Below, piece after piece: positions 45,806 through 53,940 of a DNA stretch of 64,000 nucleotides. The stretch comes from Paenibacillus xylanexedens (GTDB taxonomy: Bacteria; Bacillota; Bacilli; Paenibacillales; Paenibacillaceae), in NCBI RefSeq assembly GCF_007676705.1, contig NZ_VEBF01000001.1, positions 310,001-374,000 of the forward strand, written 5' to 3'. The notes below the pieces were generated by a model, which was not told where the DNA came from, searched no databases, and worked only from the letters and a program-made list of their open reading frames with translations. The stretch's first letter is position 1, and every line of letters starts with the position of its first letter. A program made the position numbers and the translations under genes.

Positions 45806-46772
45806 GTCCATCACCTCGCTCCTGCAACTGACCGGACCAATATTTCATCAGATCAGCCCGACTGATCTCGCCAATAATCTGGCGGTTACTTTCAACCAGC
45901 AGATGGTCATGGGAAGCCATGATATCAACTAATTCATTTAACGAAATGGATACGGGAACGGCCGTTTTGGCTGATTTTGGCACATGACCAGGTGAGAGTG
46001 GTGACATGATGGATTCGAGATCGAATCCAGATTCTGAACTTGTATCGGCATTAGGACTTCCGACAAACTCACGTACGAAGTCATTGGCTGGGTGCTGGAT
46101 TAACTCTTCCGGAGTGCCTACCTGCAATACTTCTCCATCCTTCATAATGCAGATGCGATCCCCCAGCTTCATCGCTTCCTGAATATCATGGGTGACAAAT
46201 ACAATCGTTTTCTTCATCTGACGCTGGATATCCAGAATATCGTCCTGCAATTTCTCGCGGCTCATTGGATCGAGTGCACTGAACGGTTCATCCATCAATA
46301 CAATCTCGGGATCGGCAGCGAGCGCACGCAACACACCAATTCGCTGTTGCTGTCCACCGGATAGTTCGGCAGGCTTGCGCTCACTGTACGTATCTCCGTG
46401 CAATCCAACCATGTCCAGCAGATTATGTACACGCTCCTTGATTTGATCTGATTTCCATTTCCGGAGTTCTGGGACAACCGCAATATTTTCGGCAATGGTC
46501 ATATGCGGGAATAATGCAATCTGTTGCAGCACATATCCAATATTCCAGCGTAATTCATGAATGTTGTATTCATCGATAGAGCGTCCATTAATGCGCACCG
46601 CTCCATCTGTTCGTTCAATCAGGCGATTGATCATTTTGAGCATGGTGGTTTTGCCACATCCACTCGGACCAATCATGACGAACAATTCTCCCTTGTTAAT
46701 GTTGAGGTTAACCTGACGCAAAGCCGTAGTTCCATCAGGGTATTGTTTAGATACATTTTCGAACTGAATCAT
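45798..46772 (-). CDS. opuCA: Osmoprotectant ABC transporter ATPase (OpuCA-like)
   Basis: 324 residues from the ATG at 46772, preceded by AAAGGAGAG. Walker A GPSGCGKTT (~residue 36), signature LSGGQQQRIG (~138), Walker B IVLMDEPFSALD (~158). The C-terminal ~65 residues carry one CBS motif (DHLLVESNRQIIGEISRADLM), as in OpuCA, where CBS domains modulate activity in response to ionic strength. It powers the fused permease/binding protein encoded next. A 13-bp inverted repeat flanks its upstream region. Confidence 0.88.
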   Translation of the reverse strand: MIQFENVSKQYPDGTTALRQVNLNINKGELFVMIGPSGCGKTTMLKMINRLIERTDGAVRINGRSIDEYNIHELRWNIGYVLQQIALFPHMTIAENIAVVPELRKWKSDQIKERVHNLLDMVGLHGDTYSERKPAELSGGQQQRIGVLRALAADPEIVLMDEPFSALDPMSREKLQDDILDIQRQMKKTIVFVTHDIQEAMKLGDRICIMKDGEVLQVGTPEELIQHPANDFVREFVGSPNADTSSESGFDLESIMSPLSPGHVPKSAKTAVPVSISLNELVDIMASHDHLLVESNRQIIGEISRADLMKYWSGQLQERGDGHE

Positions 46773-46788
46773 CCAGACTCTTCTCTCC

Positions 46789-46911
46789 TTTATCAAACAT
46801 TCATTCTCATCTATTTCCCCAAAAGTACCCTCATATAATCATTGGTATTGAACAGGTGCAGTGCGATTGATATCCACTTGAACAAGACGGATATTGCAAA
46901 TGTTTGATAAA
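46789..46911. promoter_or_regulatory. 13-bp perfect inverted repeat around the opuCA promoter region
   Basis: TTTATCAAACATT (46789-46801) and AATGTTTGATAAA (46899-46911) are exact inverted copies 97 bp apart, with the predicted promoter region between. The near arm lies next to the opuCA ribosome-binding site. It may be a pair of operator half-sites bridged by a repressor such as a GbsR/OpcR-type protein; the protein is not identified here. Confidence 0.5.
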
Positions 46912-46917
46912 TCAGCA

Positions 46918-46957
46918 AAAAAAGACGGGCCTCCGGGCACCGCCTTCTTGTTACTCC
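46918..46957 (-). terminator. Terminator after the NmrA-type SDR gene
   Basis: A GC-rich imperfect stem (AAGAAGGCGG... with CCGTCTT) followed by TTTTTTT on the minus strand. Confidence 0.7.
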
Positions 46958-47005
46958 ACAGAATTTCTTCCAAGATTTCTATTATTTTTTATGATGCCTT
47001 CGATT

Positions 47006-47857
47006 TTATTGTATAAAACGATTAAATACTTGACTGATACTAATGGGGCTATTCCCCGTCAATCTCAGCACGGTATCCGTTACTTGATCTTCCCGGCCTT
47101 CTTCACGGATGAAAATATCCAACCCAGCCAGAACTGTTGCATAGTCTTCGGGCATCCCGGCTTGAATCATGCTGTTCCTCAATTCATCATCGGACAAAGA
47201 TTCGTGCTGAATAGACTGGTCCAGTATACGACTAATGATGTCGGCAACCTGCCCGTAAGACAATGTTTCCGGTCCCGTAATGATATGGGCTGTATTATGA
47301 GGGACCATATCTGTCAGAGCTCGGAAGGCAACAGCTGCAATATCATCTGCGCTGACAAAACCGATTTTACCCTCACCCGCAGCACTGTAGATTTTACCGA
47401 ATTGCTTCATCGTCTCCCAATGTGGTCCCTCCGTAAAGTTCTCCATAAAGTAGGAAGGTTGTAGTACAGCCCACTCCGGAGCATGCGCTTTTAGATACTG
47501 ATGTACTTTGCCAAATATAGGACCATCTTCATTAACTGAAGCACTGCCAAGCAAGACAAATCGCTTAACGCCGCTCCACAATGCTTCCTTGATGAACGGA
47601 ATCATGACGTCTTCTGGGGTCATGTCCATGACTGGCACGACAAGGTACACCTGGTTCACATTTTTCAGTGCCGGAGCATAAGTCTCGGAATCATACCAAT
47701 CAAAATATACATAGTTATCACCAGAACCAGAAAAAGATGCTTTAGTTCTTCCTGCCAAACGCACCGGATATTGTTGCTTTTGAAGTATGGCCGCAACACG
47801 GCTTCCTGTCTTCCCATTAGCGCCTGTAATAAGTGTCAACGGTTTATCATTGATCAT
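47006..47857 (-). CDS. NmrA-like NAD(P)-binding SDR protein
   Basis: 283 residues of the atypical SDR/NmrA family: LITGANGKTGSRVA (~residues 8-21) is the dinucleotide motif. The usual catalytic Tyr-Lys pair is not evident. Relatives are redox sensors or quinone/isoflavone-type reductases. It overlaps the SnoaL gene by 11 bp and shares its TetR-type operator, so the two act in one response, likely to a small electrophile or aromatic compound (inference). Confidence 0.78.
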   Translation of the reverse strand: MINDKPLTLITGANGKTGSRVAAILQKQQYPVRLAGRTKASFSGSGDNYVYFDWYDSETYAPALKNVNQVYLVVPVMDMTPEDVMIPFIKEALWSGVKRFVLLGSASVNEDGPIFGKVHQYLKAHAPEWAVLQPSYFMENFTEGPHWETMKQFGKIYSAAGEGKIGFVSADDIAAVAFRALTDMVPHNTAHIITGPETLSYGQVADIISRILDQSIQHESLSDDELRNSMIQAGMPEDYATVLAGLDIFIREEGREDQVTDTVLRLTGNSPISISQVFNRFIQ

Positions 47858-48293
47858 GTTTACTTCCTCCTAAGTCCGATTCGATTACGATCATCGGATT
47901 CCAATAGTCTTTATAATGTGTAATTTTTCCATTCTTGTGGCTCACTACAGAGATGTAAGTTTGGTTATATGGCTTGCCTGTAACGAATGAACGCCCTTTA
48001 CAAGTAAATTCGGCCACAAACTGTTGTTTCGTGGAATCAGCAATAATCACCGGTTCGGAAAACTGCTGGATTTCAACCATCCCCAGTAGATTATGTAGAT
48101 GATTCGAAATTGCGGCTTTGCCTTCCAGTTTCTGAGGGTATCCTTCTGGTGCATATGGGAATTCAAAGATAGCTTCAGTTGTATATAGTTCCATCCACTG
48201 TTCCAATTTTCCCTCCAGTAGCAATTGAGTAAATCCATGCATAATCTGATGTGGTACACTATTGCCCGCTTCCAGCTGCTGGGATTGTGTCAT
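47847..48293 (-). CDS. SnoaL-like/NTF2-fold protein
   Basis: 148 residues from the ATG at 48293 with AGGAGG upstream (the frame opens earlier without such a site). The sequence has the SnoaL/PhzA-like cone fold pattern (MHGFTQLLLEGKLEQWMELY, AIFEFPYAPEGYP, ITHYKDYWNP). Members include small isomerases, cyclases and hydrolases; key residues are not diagnostic here. First gene of a two-gene unit with an NmrA-like protein under likely TetR control. Confidence 0.75.
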   Translation of the reverse strand: MTQSQQLEAGNSVPHQIMHGFTQLLLEGKLEQWMELYTTEAIFEFPYAPEGYPQKLEGKAAISNHLHNLLGMVEIQQFSEPVIIADSTKQQFVAEFTCKGRSFVTGKPYNQTYISVVSHKNGKITHYKDYWNPMIVIESDLGGSKHDQ

Positions 48294-48333
48294 CTCTTCA
48301 TTCCTCCTATAGTTTGTTTGATATTCTTTTTCC

Positions 48334-48347
48334 AGACCAATCAGTCT
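48334..48347 (-). promoter_or_regulatory. TetR-type operator upstream of the SnoaL-SDR pair
   Basis: AGACCAATCAGTCT is an imperfect palindrome and a variant of the perfect site before the TetR gene (49058). It lies near the -10/start region of the SnoaL gene (TATTAT directly upstream). Confidence 0.6.
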
Positions 48348-48425
48348 ATAATATTCAAAAAATAAACGCCCTAAGCGTTCATTTTCAAAAAACCAATAAG
48401 CATTTATGATCAATCCTGTGAAACA

Positions 48426-49010
48426 TTAGTCCATGGCCCTTAAAGTCATCTGTACAAACTCTCGCAGTACTTCTGCACTTGCACCGCTCTTCGCTGTAAA
48501 GGTCAATGAGAGTCGGGAATAATTCAAAAACCGGGCAAGGCCGGGCAATTCTTCCTCTGCGTGCTTCAACTCGCCATTCCTCTGTCCTCGTAGCAGCGCA
48601 GTATGAAAAACATCTTCCATTTGTTGGTTAGTCATTTGAATAAAGGCTGCGATCTCGTGATTTTGTGGTGCCTGTTCAACCGCGCTATTAATGATGAAAC
48701 ATTCATTGCGACGTTCATCGTCTGTCAACACGTTAACCACTTCGTTGAACAATTGTGTCACGCCTTGCCTCACACTTGTGCATTCATTTAATAGTCTGAT
48801 CCCCGCCTCTGTCTTCTGCTGAATATAGAATTTAAGAGCAGAGACAAACAAATCATGTTTGGTTCCGTAGGTGTCATACAAGCTTTGCCGCGCAATGCCA
48901 AGTTCACTCAGCAGTAAGCTCAATGATGTGCCTTCATAACCGTAGGCTCCGAATACAAACGTTGCTTTTCTTAGAACGGTCTCCGTGTCAAACGCCTTGG
49001 CTCTTCCCAA
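48426..49010 (-). CDS. TetR/AcrR-family transcriptional repressor
   Basis: 194 residues with an N-terminal TetR helix-turn-helix (LSLLLSELGIARQSLYDTYGTKHDLFVSAL, ~residues 30-60) and an all-helical ligand domain. It lies directly upstream of the SnoaL/SDR pair on the same strand. A perfect palindrome upstream of it and a variant upstream of the pair suggest it represses both. The ligand is unknown. Confidence 0.85.
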   Translation of the reverse strand: MGRAKAFDTETVLRKATFVFGAYGYEGTSLSLLLSELGIARQSLYDTYGTKHDLFVSALKFYIQQKTEAGIRLLNECTSVRQGVTQLFNEVVNVLTDDERRNECFIINSAVEQAPQNHEIAAFIQMTNQQMEDVFHTALLRGQRNGELKHAEEELPGLARFLNYSRLSLTFTAKSGASAEVLREFVQMTLRAMD

Positions 49011-49057
49011 TTTTAGACCTCACCTCCCTGTTCATTAAGTAAAGAATACCTTTTTCG

Positions 49058-49069
49058 GACTGATCAGTC
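49058..49069. promoter_or_regulatory. Perfect TetR-type operator before the regulator gene
   Basis: GACTGATCAGTC, a 12-bp perfect palindrome about 50 bases before the TetR start codon. It would allow autoregulation, and it also lies close upstream of the HesB-like gene promoter (TGGTATAAT near 49099-49107, plus strand). Confidence 0.65.
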
Positions 49070-49177
49070 AAGAAAATAAATACTTTGATTTTTGACAAAG
49101 TGGTATAATGGGAATAGAAGCTGAATGATTTCTTTTACCATATACAACCATGACAACATATAAAGGAGTGTACCCAT

Positions 49178-49540
49178 ATGTATATTCAAATTACAGATCT
49201 GGCTGCAAAACGCTTGACGGAAAGTCTGAATGACCAACCTGGATATTTCAAAGTAATCTATGACCTGGAAGGTTGCGGATGTAACGGAGTTATCGCTATT
49301 ATCATTGTCGACGAACTTGCAGCTCTCGACGCGCAGATTGAAACCAATCTGGTCCCGTTCTATGTTGATCCGAAGCAGCAGCTGAATCTTGAACAACACA
49401 TGAAGCTGGATACGGAAGAAAATTATCCTTCTTTCAAATTAAGCAGTGATTCTGGTGTACTCAGCGCCAATGTTCGTGTTCGCGATACCCGTGCCGTAAC
49501 TGCGGGAAGCTCCGGTGGATCTGACGCCTGCACGTTGTAA
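49178..49540 (+). CDS. HesB/YneR-like iron-sulfur biogenesis family protein
   Basis: 120 residues with the HesB/IscA-like beta fold (KRLTESLNDQPGYFKVIYDLEGCGCNGV). The two-Cys motif CGC is at ~residues 33-35, and a third Cys lies near the end (GGSDACTL), roughly the CGC-plus-C pattern seen in A-type carriers though placed unusually. An Fe-S related role is an inference from the family. AAAGGAGTG precedes the ATG. Confidence 0.72.
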   Translation: MYIQITDLAAKRLTESLNDQPGYFKVIYDLEGCGCNGVIAIIIVDELAALDAQIETNLVPFYVDPKQQLNLEQHMKLDTEENYPSFKLSSDSGVLSANVRVRDTRAVTAGSSGGSDACTL

Positions 49541-49590
49541 CACAGTCTCCAGCATACTTGAAGTAATCTAGCATTATCTCTCTTCACATC

Positions 49591-49622
49591 AAAAACCGTT
49601 GCATCTAATGCAACGGTTTTTT
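49591..49622 (+). terminator. Terminator after the HesB-like gene
   Basis: AACCGTTGCAT and ATGCAACGGTT with a three-base loop, followed by TTTTTT. Confidence 0.88.
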
Positions 49623-49776
49623 AATGTTCTTTTCTTTATATGCCTCTATCAGCGTTGCAAAAAGAAGACTCTAGCAAACTTTGTTTACAACTCGGAAACA
49701 ATTGGAGAACCTATGGATATAATCCTCTAGTATACTCGGTATATAGATTCATATAATCCGAGGAGGAACACACATC

Positions 49777-50550
49777 ATGAAATCTTTTACTTCTAAATCC
49801 ATCATATCCACAATTCTCATAGGTTCTGTTGTAGCAGGTTCTGCTTTTACTACGCTTCCTATTACTTCAATCCTGAATCCTGTCGCATCTGCAGCAAGCT
49901 CCAGCTTCACTCAATTTCTGCATGATAATGCACCTGGTCGTACAATCAAAACGATAAAAAATGTGGCAACCGTGACCAATGTGTCCAGTACAGTTGTACT
50001 GGTCAATAAAAAGAGAAATCTGCCTTCGACTTATGCACCTCAAGATTTGGTTGTACCTAATATTCCTTTTAGCTTCTCAGGTTCCAGTCCGAAGAAACAG
50101 ATGCGTAAAGTGGCTGCAACGGCTATTGAAAAATTATTCGCCGCTGCCAAAAAAGACGGCATCGATATTAAAGCCGTCTCTGGTTATCGCTCTTATGCGA
50201 CCCAGAAATCTATTTTTGACCGTAATGCCAGCATCAAAGGTGAAGCTGTTGCCAACAAAACAAGTGCTCGTCCAGGACAAAGTGAACATCAAACGGGTCT
50301 AGCAATGGATATCTCAAGCGCATCGGCCGGTTATGATCTAGAGCAAAGCTTCGGCAACACCAAAGAAGGCAAATGGCTGAAAGCCAATGCCCACAAATAC
50401 GGATTCATTATCCGTTACGGCAAAGATCAGGAGAAATTAACAGGTTACTCTTATGAGCCATGGCATGTACGTTATGTAGGTGTATATATTGCTGGTGAGA
50501 TCACCAGCCAGAAACTTACGCTGGAGCAGTATTTGGAACGTGCCAAATAA
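49777..50550 (+). CDS. VanY-type D-alanyl-D-alanine carboxypeptidase (M15B)
   Basis: 257 residues: signal peptide (~1-39, ending ASAASS), then a VanY/M15 metallopeptidase domain. Zinc-site motifs are SGYRSYATQKSIF (~150), SEHQTGLAMDIS (His and Asp ligands, ~172-183) and SYEPWHVRYVG (catalytic Glu and His, ~230). It trims the terminal D-Ala from peptidoglycan peptides outside the cell. The ribosome-binding site is GAGGAGG. A GC-rich hairpin follows. Confidence 0.9.
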   Translation: MKSFTSKSIISTILIGSVVAGSAFTTLPITSILNPVASAASSSFTQFLHDNAPGRTIKTIKNVATVTNVSSTVVLVNKKRNLPSTYAPQDLVVPNIPFSFSGSSPKKQMRKVAATAIEKLFAAAKKDGIDIKAVSGYRSYATQKSIFDRNASIKGEAVANKTSARPGQSEHQTGLAMDISSASAGYDLEQSFGNTKEGKWLKANAHKYGFIIRYGKDQEKLTGYSYEPWHVRYVGVYIAGEITSQKLTLEQYLERAK

Positions 50551-50609
50551 GGTAGGTTTGAACACAACGCTTAGCGAGTTATTGAACAAGATAAAAGAAG
50601 CATGGCTGA

Positions 50610-50643
50610 AGCAGAGATGGGGCCGAAACTGGCCCTCCTCTGC
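50610..50643 (+). terminator. Hairpin after the VanY gene
   Basis: GCAGAG...GGGCC pairs with GGCCC...CTCTGC, followed by a pyrimidine-rich tail (CCAATCTTTCTTTT). A plausible terminator with a weak T-run. Confidence 0.55.
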
Positions 50644-50667
50644 TCCAATCTTTCTTTTCACTCCTCA

Positions 50668-50907
50668 TCATGTACCTGCGATTCTTCTAAAGACCAGTGG
50701 CAATCTCTTCAGGCTTTCCGTTCCAGCCCAAGAGCCTACCCCAGCGAGCAGTGCATTATGACACAAATACAGTGCGACATTGTACACGATTGAGCCCAGA
50801 ATAATCTCCATAACAACAAAACGTTTTAACGTCGAAGATTGGATCACATAGACCCGAAATTCATGCGGGTCATGTCCTCCCTTATATTTTGTGATAAAAG
50901 CTTTCAT
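50668..50907 (-). CDS. Hypothetical small membrane protein
   Basis: 79 residues starting MKAFITKYKGGHDPHEFRVY. AGAGGTG lies six bases before the ATG, which supports translation. One membrane segment (VVMEIILGSIVYNVALYLC) is flanked by charged ends. I do not recognise the family. It sits between the VanY and nitroreductase genes on the opposite strand. The last ~20 residues (TESLKRLPLVFRRIAGT) are basic. It may be a real small gene or the remnant of a longer one. Confidence 0.5.
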   Translation of the reverse strand: MKAFITKYKGGHDPHEFRVYVIQSSTLKRFVVMEIILGSIVYNVALYLCHNALLAGVGSWAGTESLKRLPLVFRRIAGT

Positions 50908-50969
50908 GAATCACCTCTAGTGTTTTATTTTAGCGTATGGCAACCAAACCTTGTCTTATTCAAAAATAA

Positions 50970-51001
50970 TACTTACATAAAGTAACTAGGTATGTTATAG
51001 T
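50970..51001 (+). promoter_or_regulatory. Nitroreductase promoter with YodB/CatR-type operator
   Basis: TTACAT (50973-50978), 17 bases, TATAGT (50996-51001). TACTTACATAAAGTA (50970-50984) fits the TACT-N7-AGTA box of the DUF24/HxlR redox repressors YodB and CatR and covers the -35. Confidence 0.65.
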
Positions 51002-51037
51002 CAGTTTATAAATTATACATAAGCGAGGGAAACTACC

Positions 51038-51670
51038 ATGAGTGAGTTGGAGAATCTGGTCAAAAACCGTAGATCAGCCGTTATTTTTGAAGAAGGAATT
51101 GAAATATCGGATTCTGAACTGCAAGAGATGTTTGCCCTGAACAAATTCGCACCTTCTGCCTTCAACTTGCAGCATACACACTATCTTGTGATTAAAGATG
51201 AGGAACAGAAAGAGAAAGTCTATGAAGCTTCCCAGCAATACAAAGTAAAAACAGCTTCTGCAGTCATTATCGTATTGGGCGATGTCAACGCACACCATCA
51301 CATCCGCACCATTAACGAAGGGTTGCTGAACCTTGGCGCTCTTACTCCTTTCCAATATGAGCAGGAATCCCAAAGTGTAACCGAATTTTACGAATCTCGC
51401 GGCAGATTCTTCCAACGTGAGGATGCCATTCGCAATGCCAGCCTGTCCGCCATGCAATTGATGCTGATTGCTCAGGATCGTGGTTGGGATACCTGTCCAA
51501 TGATCGGCTTTGACGCCGAAGAACTACAACGAAGCTTGGATATCCCTAACCATTACGTACCGGTTATGATGATCACCATCGGCAAAAAGTCGGAAGCCAA
51601 ACAACGCCCACGCGGTTACCGTAAACCGATTAACGAATATGTTAGCTTCAACAAAATGCACGCTGAATAA
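51038..51670 (+). CDS. YodC-like nitroreductase
   Basis: 210 residues of the FMN nitroreductase family: RRSAVIFEEG (FMN contact, ~residue 11), FAPSAFNLQHTHYLVIKD (~35), and NASLSAMQLMLIAQDRGWDTCPMIGFD (~130-155), close to B. subtilis YodC. It reduces quinones or nitro compounds with NAD(P)H in the cytoplasm. The promoter's YodB/CatR-like site matches the known control of yodC by quinone-sensing repressors; no such repressor gene is in the window. Confidence 0.87.
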   Translation: MSELENLVKNRRSAVIFEEGIEISDSELQEMFALNKFAPSAFNLQHTHYLVIKDEEQKEKVYEASQQYKVKTASAVIIVLGDVNAHHHIRTINEGLLNLGALTPFQYEQESQSVTEFYESRGRFFQREDAIRNASLSAMQLMLIAQDRGWDTCPMIGFDAEELQRSLDIPNHYVPVMMITIGKKSEAKQRPRGYRKPINEYVSFNKMHAE

Positions 51671-51695
51671 CATAAAAGTAGTTAAATGACACAGC

Positions 51696-51720
51696 AAAAA
51701 AGCCACGATCTCGTGGCTTT
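51696..51720. terminator. Hairpin after the nitroreductase gene
   Basis: AAAGCCACG-ATCT-CGTGGCTTT with a strong T-run on the minus strand (TTTTTT) and a weak one on the plus strand (TTTAAT). Confidence 0.65.
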
Positions 51721-51915
51721 AATACGTTTCATAGATCAACGTATCCAACATGTGAAATTCATCGTCGAACTCCGCGTTTATTGGAACAGTCCTCCAACAT
51801 ATTATCACTATACTATGAGTTTCGTCGCCGGGATTCAACAATGACCTAAGCAATTTCTTTTATACCATGTTAGCATTCAACATGTAAGAGAAATCGTACA
51901 GAGAGGAAGATTTTC

Positions 51916-52374
51916 ATGGAAATGTATATCGAAAACCTCCCGTCATACCGGCTGGCTTATGTTCGACAAATCGGTCCTTACGGTCCAGCTAATGCCCAAG
52001 CGATGAATACGTTGAAACAGTGGGCAGACAAAAACCAACTCCTTAATGAAGCAGCAATTTTACTCGGTATTCCCCAAGATGACCCGGCAAGCACACCTCC
52101 TCAGAACTGCAGATATGATGCCTGTATAGTTATTACTGAATCTGAACGTCTGGAAGATGATTCTATTGAGTTTGGCGAGCTATCAGGCGGAGATTATCTC
52201 ATCTGTAAAGTGAAGCACACGGCAGAAGATATTCAGCATGTATGGAATGTGATCATGCCCCATTTGCACACAAGTGGTTATAGGATGGACAACAAGCCGG
52301 TTATAGAACGATATCGTTGGGAACTGCTCAATCAGCATGATTGCGAGATATGTGTGCCTGTAAGACCCGTGTAA
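51916..52374 (+). CDS. GyrI-like small-molecule-binding domain protein
   Basis: 152 residues in the SHS2/GyrI-like fold (LPSYRLAYVRQIGPYGPANAQAMNTLKQWADK; CRYDACIVI; GDYLICKVKHTAEDI). Such stand-alone domains bind hydrophobic cations or toxins and also occur at the C-terminus of AraC/MerR regulators and in SbmC, a gyrase-interacting protein. No DNA-binding domain here. GAGAGGAAG precedes the ATG. Role unknown, possibly drug sequestration or hydrolysis. Confidence 0.75.
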   Translation: MEMYIENLPSYRLAYVRQIGPYGPANAQAMNTLKQWADKNQLLNEAAILLGIPQDDPASTPPQNCRYDACIVITESERLEDDSIEFGELSGGDYLICKVKHTAEDIQHVWNVIMPHLHTSGYRMDNKPVIERYRWELLNQHDCEICVPVRPV

Positions 52375-52393
52375 TCCACGTTACGAGGAAATA

Positions 52394-52424
52394 AAAAAGT
52401 GACTTCATATTGAAGTCACTTTTT
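52394..52424. terminator. Bidirectional terminator, GyrI-like gene / aminopeptidase
   Basis: AAAAAGTGACTTCA and TGAAGTCACTTTTT pair over 14 bp with a three-base loop, between the convergent genes. Confidence 0.88.
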
Positions 52425-52468
52425 GGTTAACGACTGCTACTACTAGCTAGTTAAGACTTGTTAAGAAA

Positions 52469-53713
52469 TTAAAATGCCCAGTTGCCTTTGCGGAATACCG
52501 GCTCGATTGTACCGTCTTGTAACTCACCATCGATATTCAGCTCTGCGGAACCGATCATGAAATCGACGTGTGTCAAACTCACATTGCACTCATGCTTCAG
52601 CAACTCTTCGTTCGACATGGTTGTGCCATCTTTCATATTGAAAGGATACGCACTTCCCACGGCCAAATGGCAAGATGCATTCTCATCAATACCCGTATTG
52701 TAGAATATGCGATTCAGGTTGGAGATCGGGGAGTCATGCGGTACGAGTGCCACTTCACCCAGATAACGCGCACCTTCATCAGTAGCAAACAGATTCTTCA
52801 GATGCTCTTCACCGGATGCCGCCGTAAACGCTACAACCTGTCCATCCTTGAATGTGATTCTCATCTGGTCTACCAGTTGCCCGTTCAGATTGAGAGGCAT
52901 GGTGCTGCTAACATAACCATTCACTCCGCTGCGCTTAGGCATGGTGAATACTTCTTCAGTCGGCATATTGGCGACCGTGTATACACCTTGTTTATTTTCG
53001 CCGCCCCCACCACCCCAGATGTGGTTATGGACCAGTTCAATTTTCAGGTCTGTACCTGGCGCACGGTAATGCAAGCTCTTATAATTCTTCTTGTTCAGGA
53101 GATCACTCATGTTATTCAAGGTATCCAGATGCTCTCTCCAATTTTGTACGGCATCCCCGCCATCGACACGGTTCATTTTGAAGATCGTTTCCCACATCAC
53201 GTTGATTCGGTCTTCTTCCGGGATGTCGGCAAATACTTTGTTCGCCCAAGCCTTGGTCGGTGCCTTGATCAGACACCAACTAATTTCATGGTTACGTGTA
53301 TATTTTGCGTATCCCTTCCGTGCCTGAGCAGCCGCTTTGGTAGCCCGGGAAACGCTATCCGAGTCGATACCGTTGTACAGTTCTGGATCTGGAACTTTGA
53401 TCGTCAGAGTAGCGCCGCCGGCTTCTGCAAATTTCTCCATCATATCCGCTTTCCACGCTGGATAGTAATCGAAGCTGTCATTGGAACCATGCTGGAAACG
53501 ACTGCGGGTAATGTTGTCATCATCGAAGTCCACTTGTACATAGTTTGCACCAGCCGCATAGGCTTTTTGCACAATCAGACGTGTGAATTCAAGCGTTTCG
53601 ATGGGAGCAGTAACGAGCAGATCCTGTCCTTTTTGGATATTCACGCCGACTTTAACAACCAGCTCTGCGTATTGTTCTAACGATTTTTCAAAGGTTTGTT
53701 CAAATTGACTCAT
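52469..53713 (-). CDS. M29-family metallo-aminopeptidase (AmpS/aminopeptidase II type)
   Basis: 414 residues from the ATG at 53713 with CAGGAGTG upstream. The sequence follows the M29 family: N-terminal substrate-channel domain and catalytic C-terminal domain with metal-ligand regions NMPTEEVFTMP (~residue 245), GEVALVPHDSPIS (~335) and HLAVGSAYP (~365), then THVDFMIGS. It removes N-terminal amino acids from peptides in the cytoplasm, usually with cobalt or zinc. Length is normal. Confidence 0.88.
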   Translation of the reverse strand: MSQFEQTFEKSLEQYAELVVKVGVNIQKGQDLLVTAPIETLEFTRLIVQKAYAAGANYVQVDFDDDNITRSRFQHGSNDSFDYYPAWKADMMEKFAEAGGATLTIKVPDPELYNGIDSDSVSRATKAAAQARKGYAKYTRNHEISWCLIKAPTKAWANKVFADIPEEDRINVMWETIFKMNRVDGGDAVQNWREHLDTLNNMSDLLNKKNYKSLHYRAPGTDLKIELVHNHIWGGGGGENKQGVYTVANMPTEEVFTMPKRSGVNGYVSSTMPLNLNGQLVDQMRITFKDGQVVAFTAASGEEHLKNLFATDEGARYLGEVALVPHDSPISNLNRIFYNTGIDENASCHLAVGSAYPFNMKDGTTMSNEELLKHECNVSLTHVDFMIGSAELNIDGELQDGTIEPVFRKGNWAF

Positions 53714-53770
53714 GGTTGTGTTCACTCCTGTTTCAAATTTTAATATGACTTGGAATCTGCTGAGTGGCCG

Positions 53771-53905
53771 TTATAGCGAAGGATCGTTCTTTAGATCGTC
53801 GTTGTCTCCAAATTTTCTTCATCGTATTTTCAAAGGTTAAAATTTGGAGACAAATACGAGCGCTATCGCTTCTTCAGAATCGATTCCTTCTCTTTCACTA
53901 CGCAG
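53771..53905. repeat. Second copy of the 15.9-kb intergenic hairpin repeat
   Basis: Shares TTTTCAAAGG in a 22-base loop and a downstream CGCTTCTTCAG with the element at 15.87-16.02 kb. The stem TTGTCTCCAAATTTT/AAAATTTGGAGACAA (53802-53853) is perfect although its sequence differs from the other copy. No ORF and no terminal inverted repeats seen here. Confidence 0.65.
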
Positions 53906-53940
53906 GCTTAATATCCAAAATTTCATTTATACAAAATGAG

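Noticed and set aside
52568..53680. Long open frame (370 codons) on the plus strand
   Set aside because: Antisense to the M29 aminopeptidase, no ribosome-binding site, and no recognisable domain; it mirrors the codon bias of the real gene.
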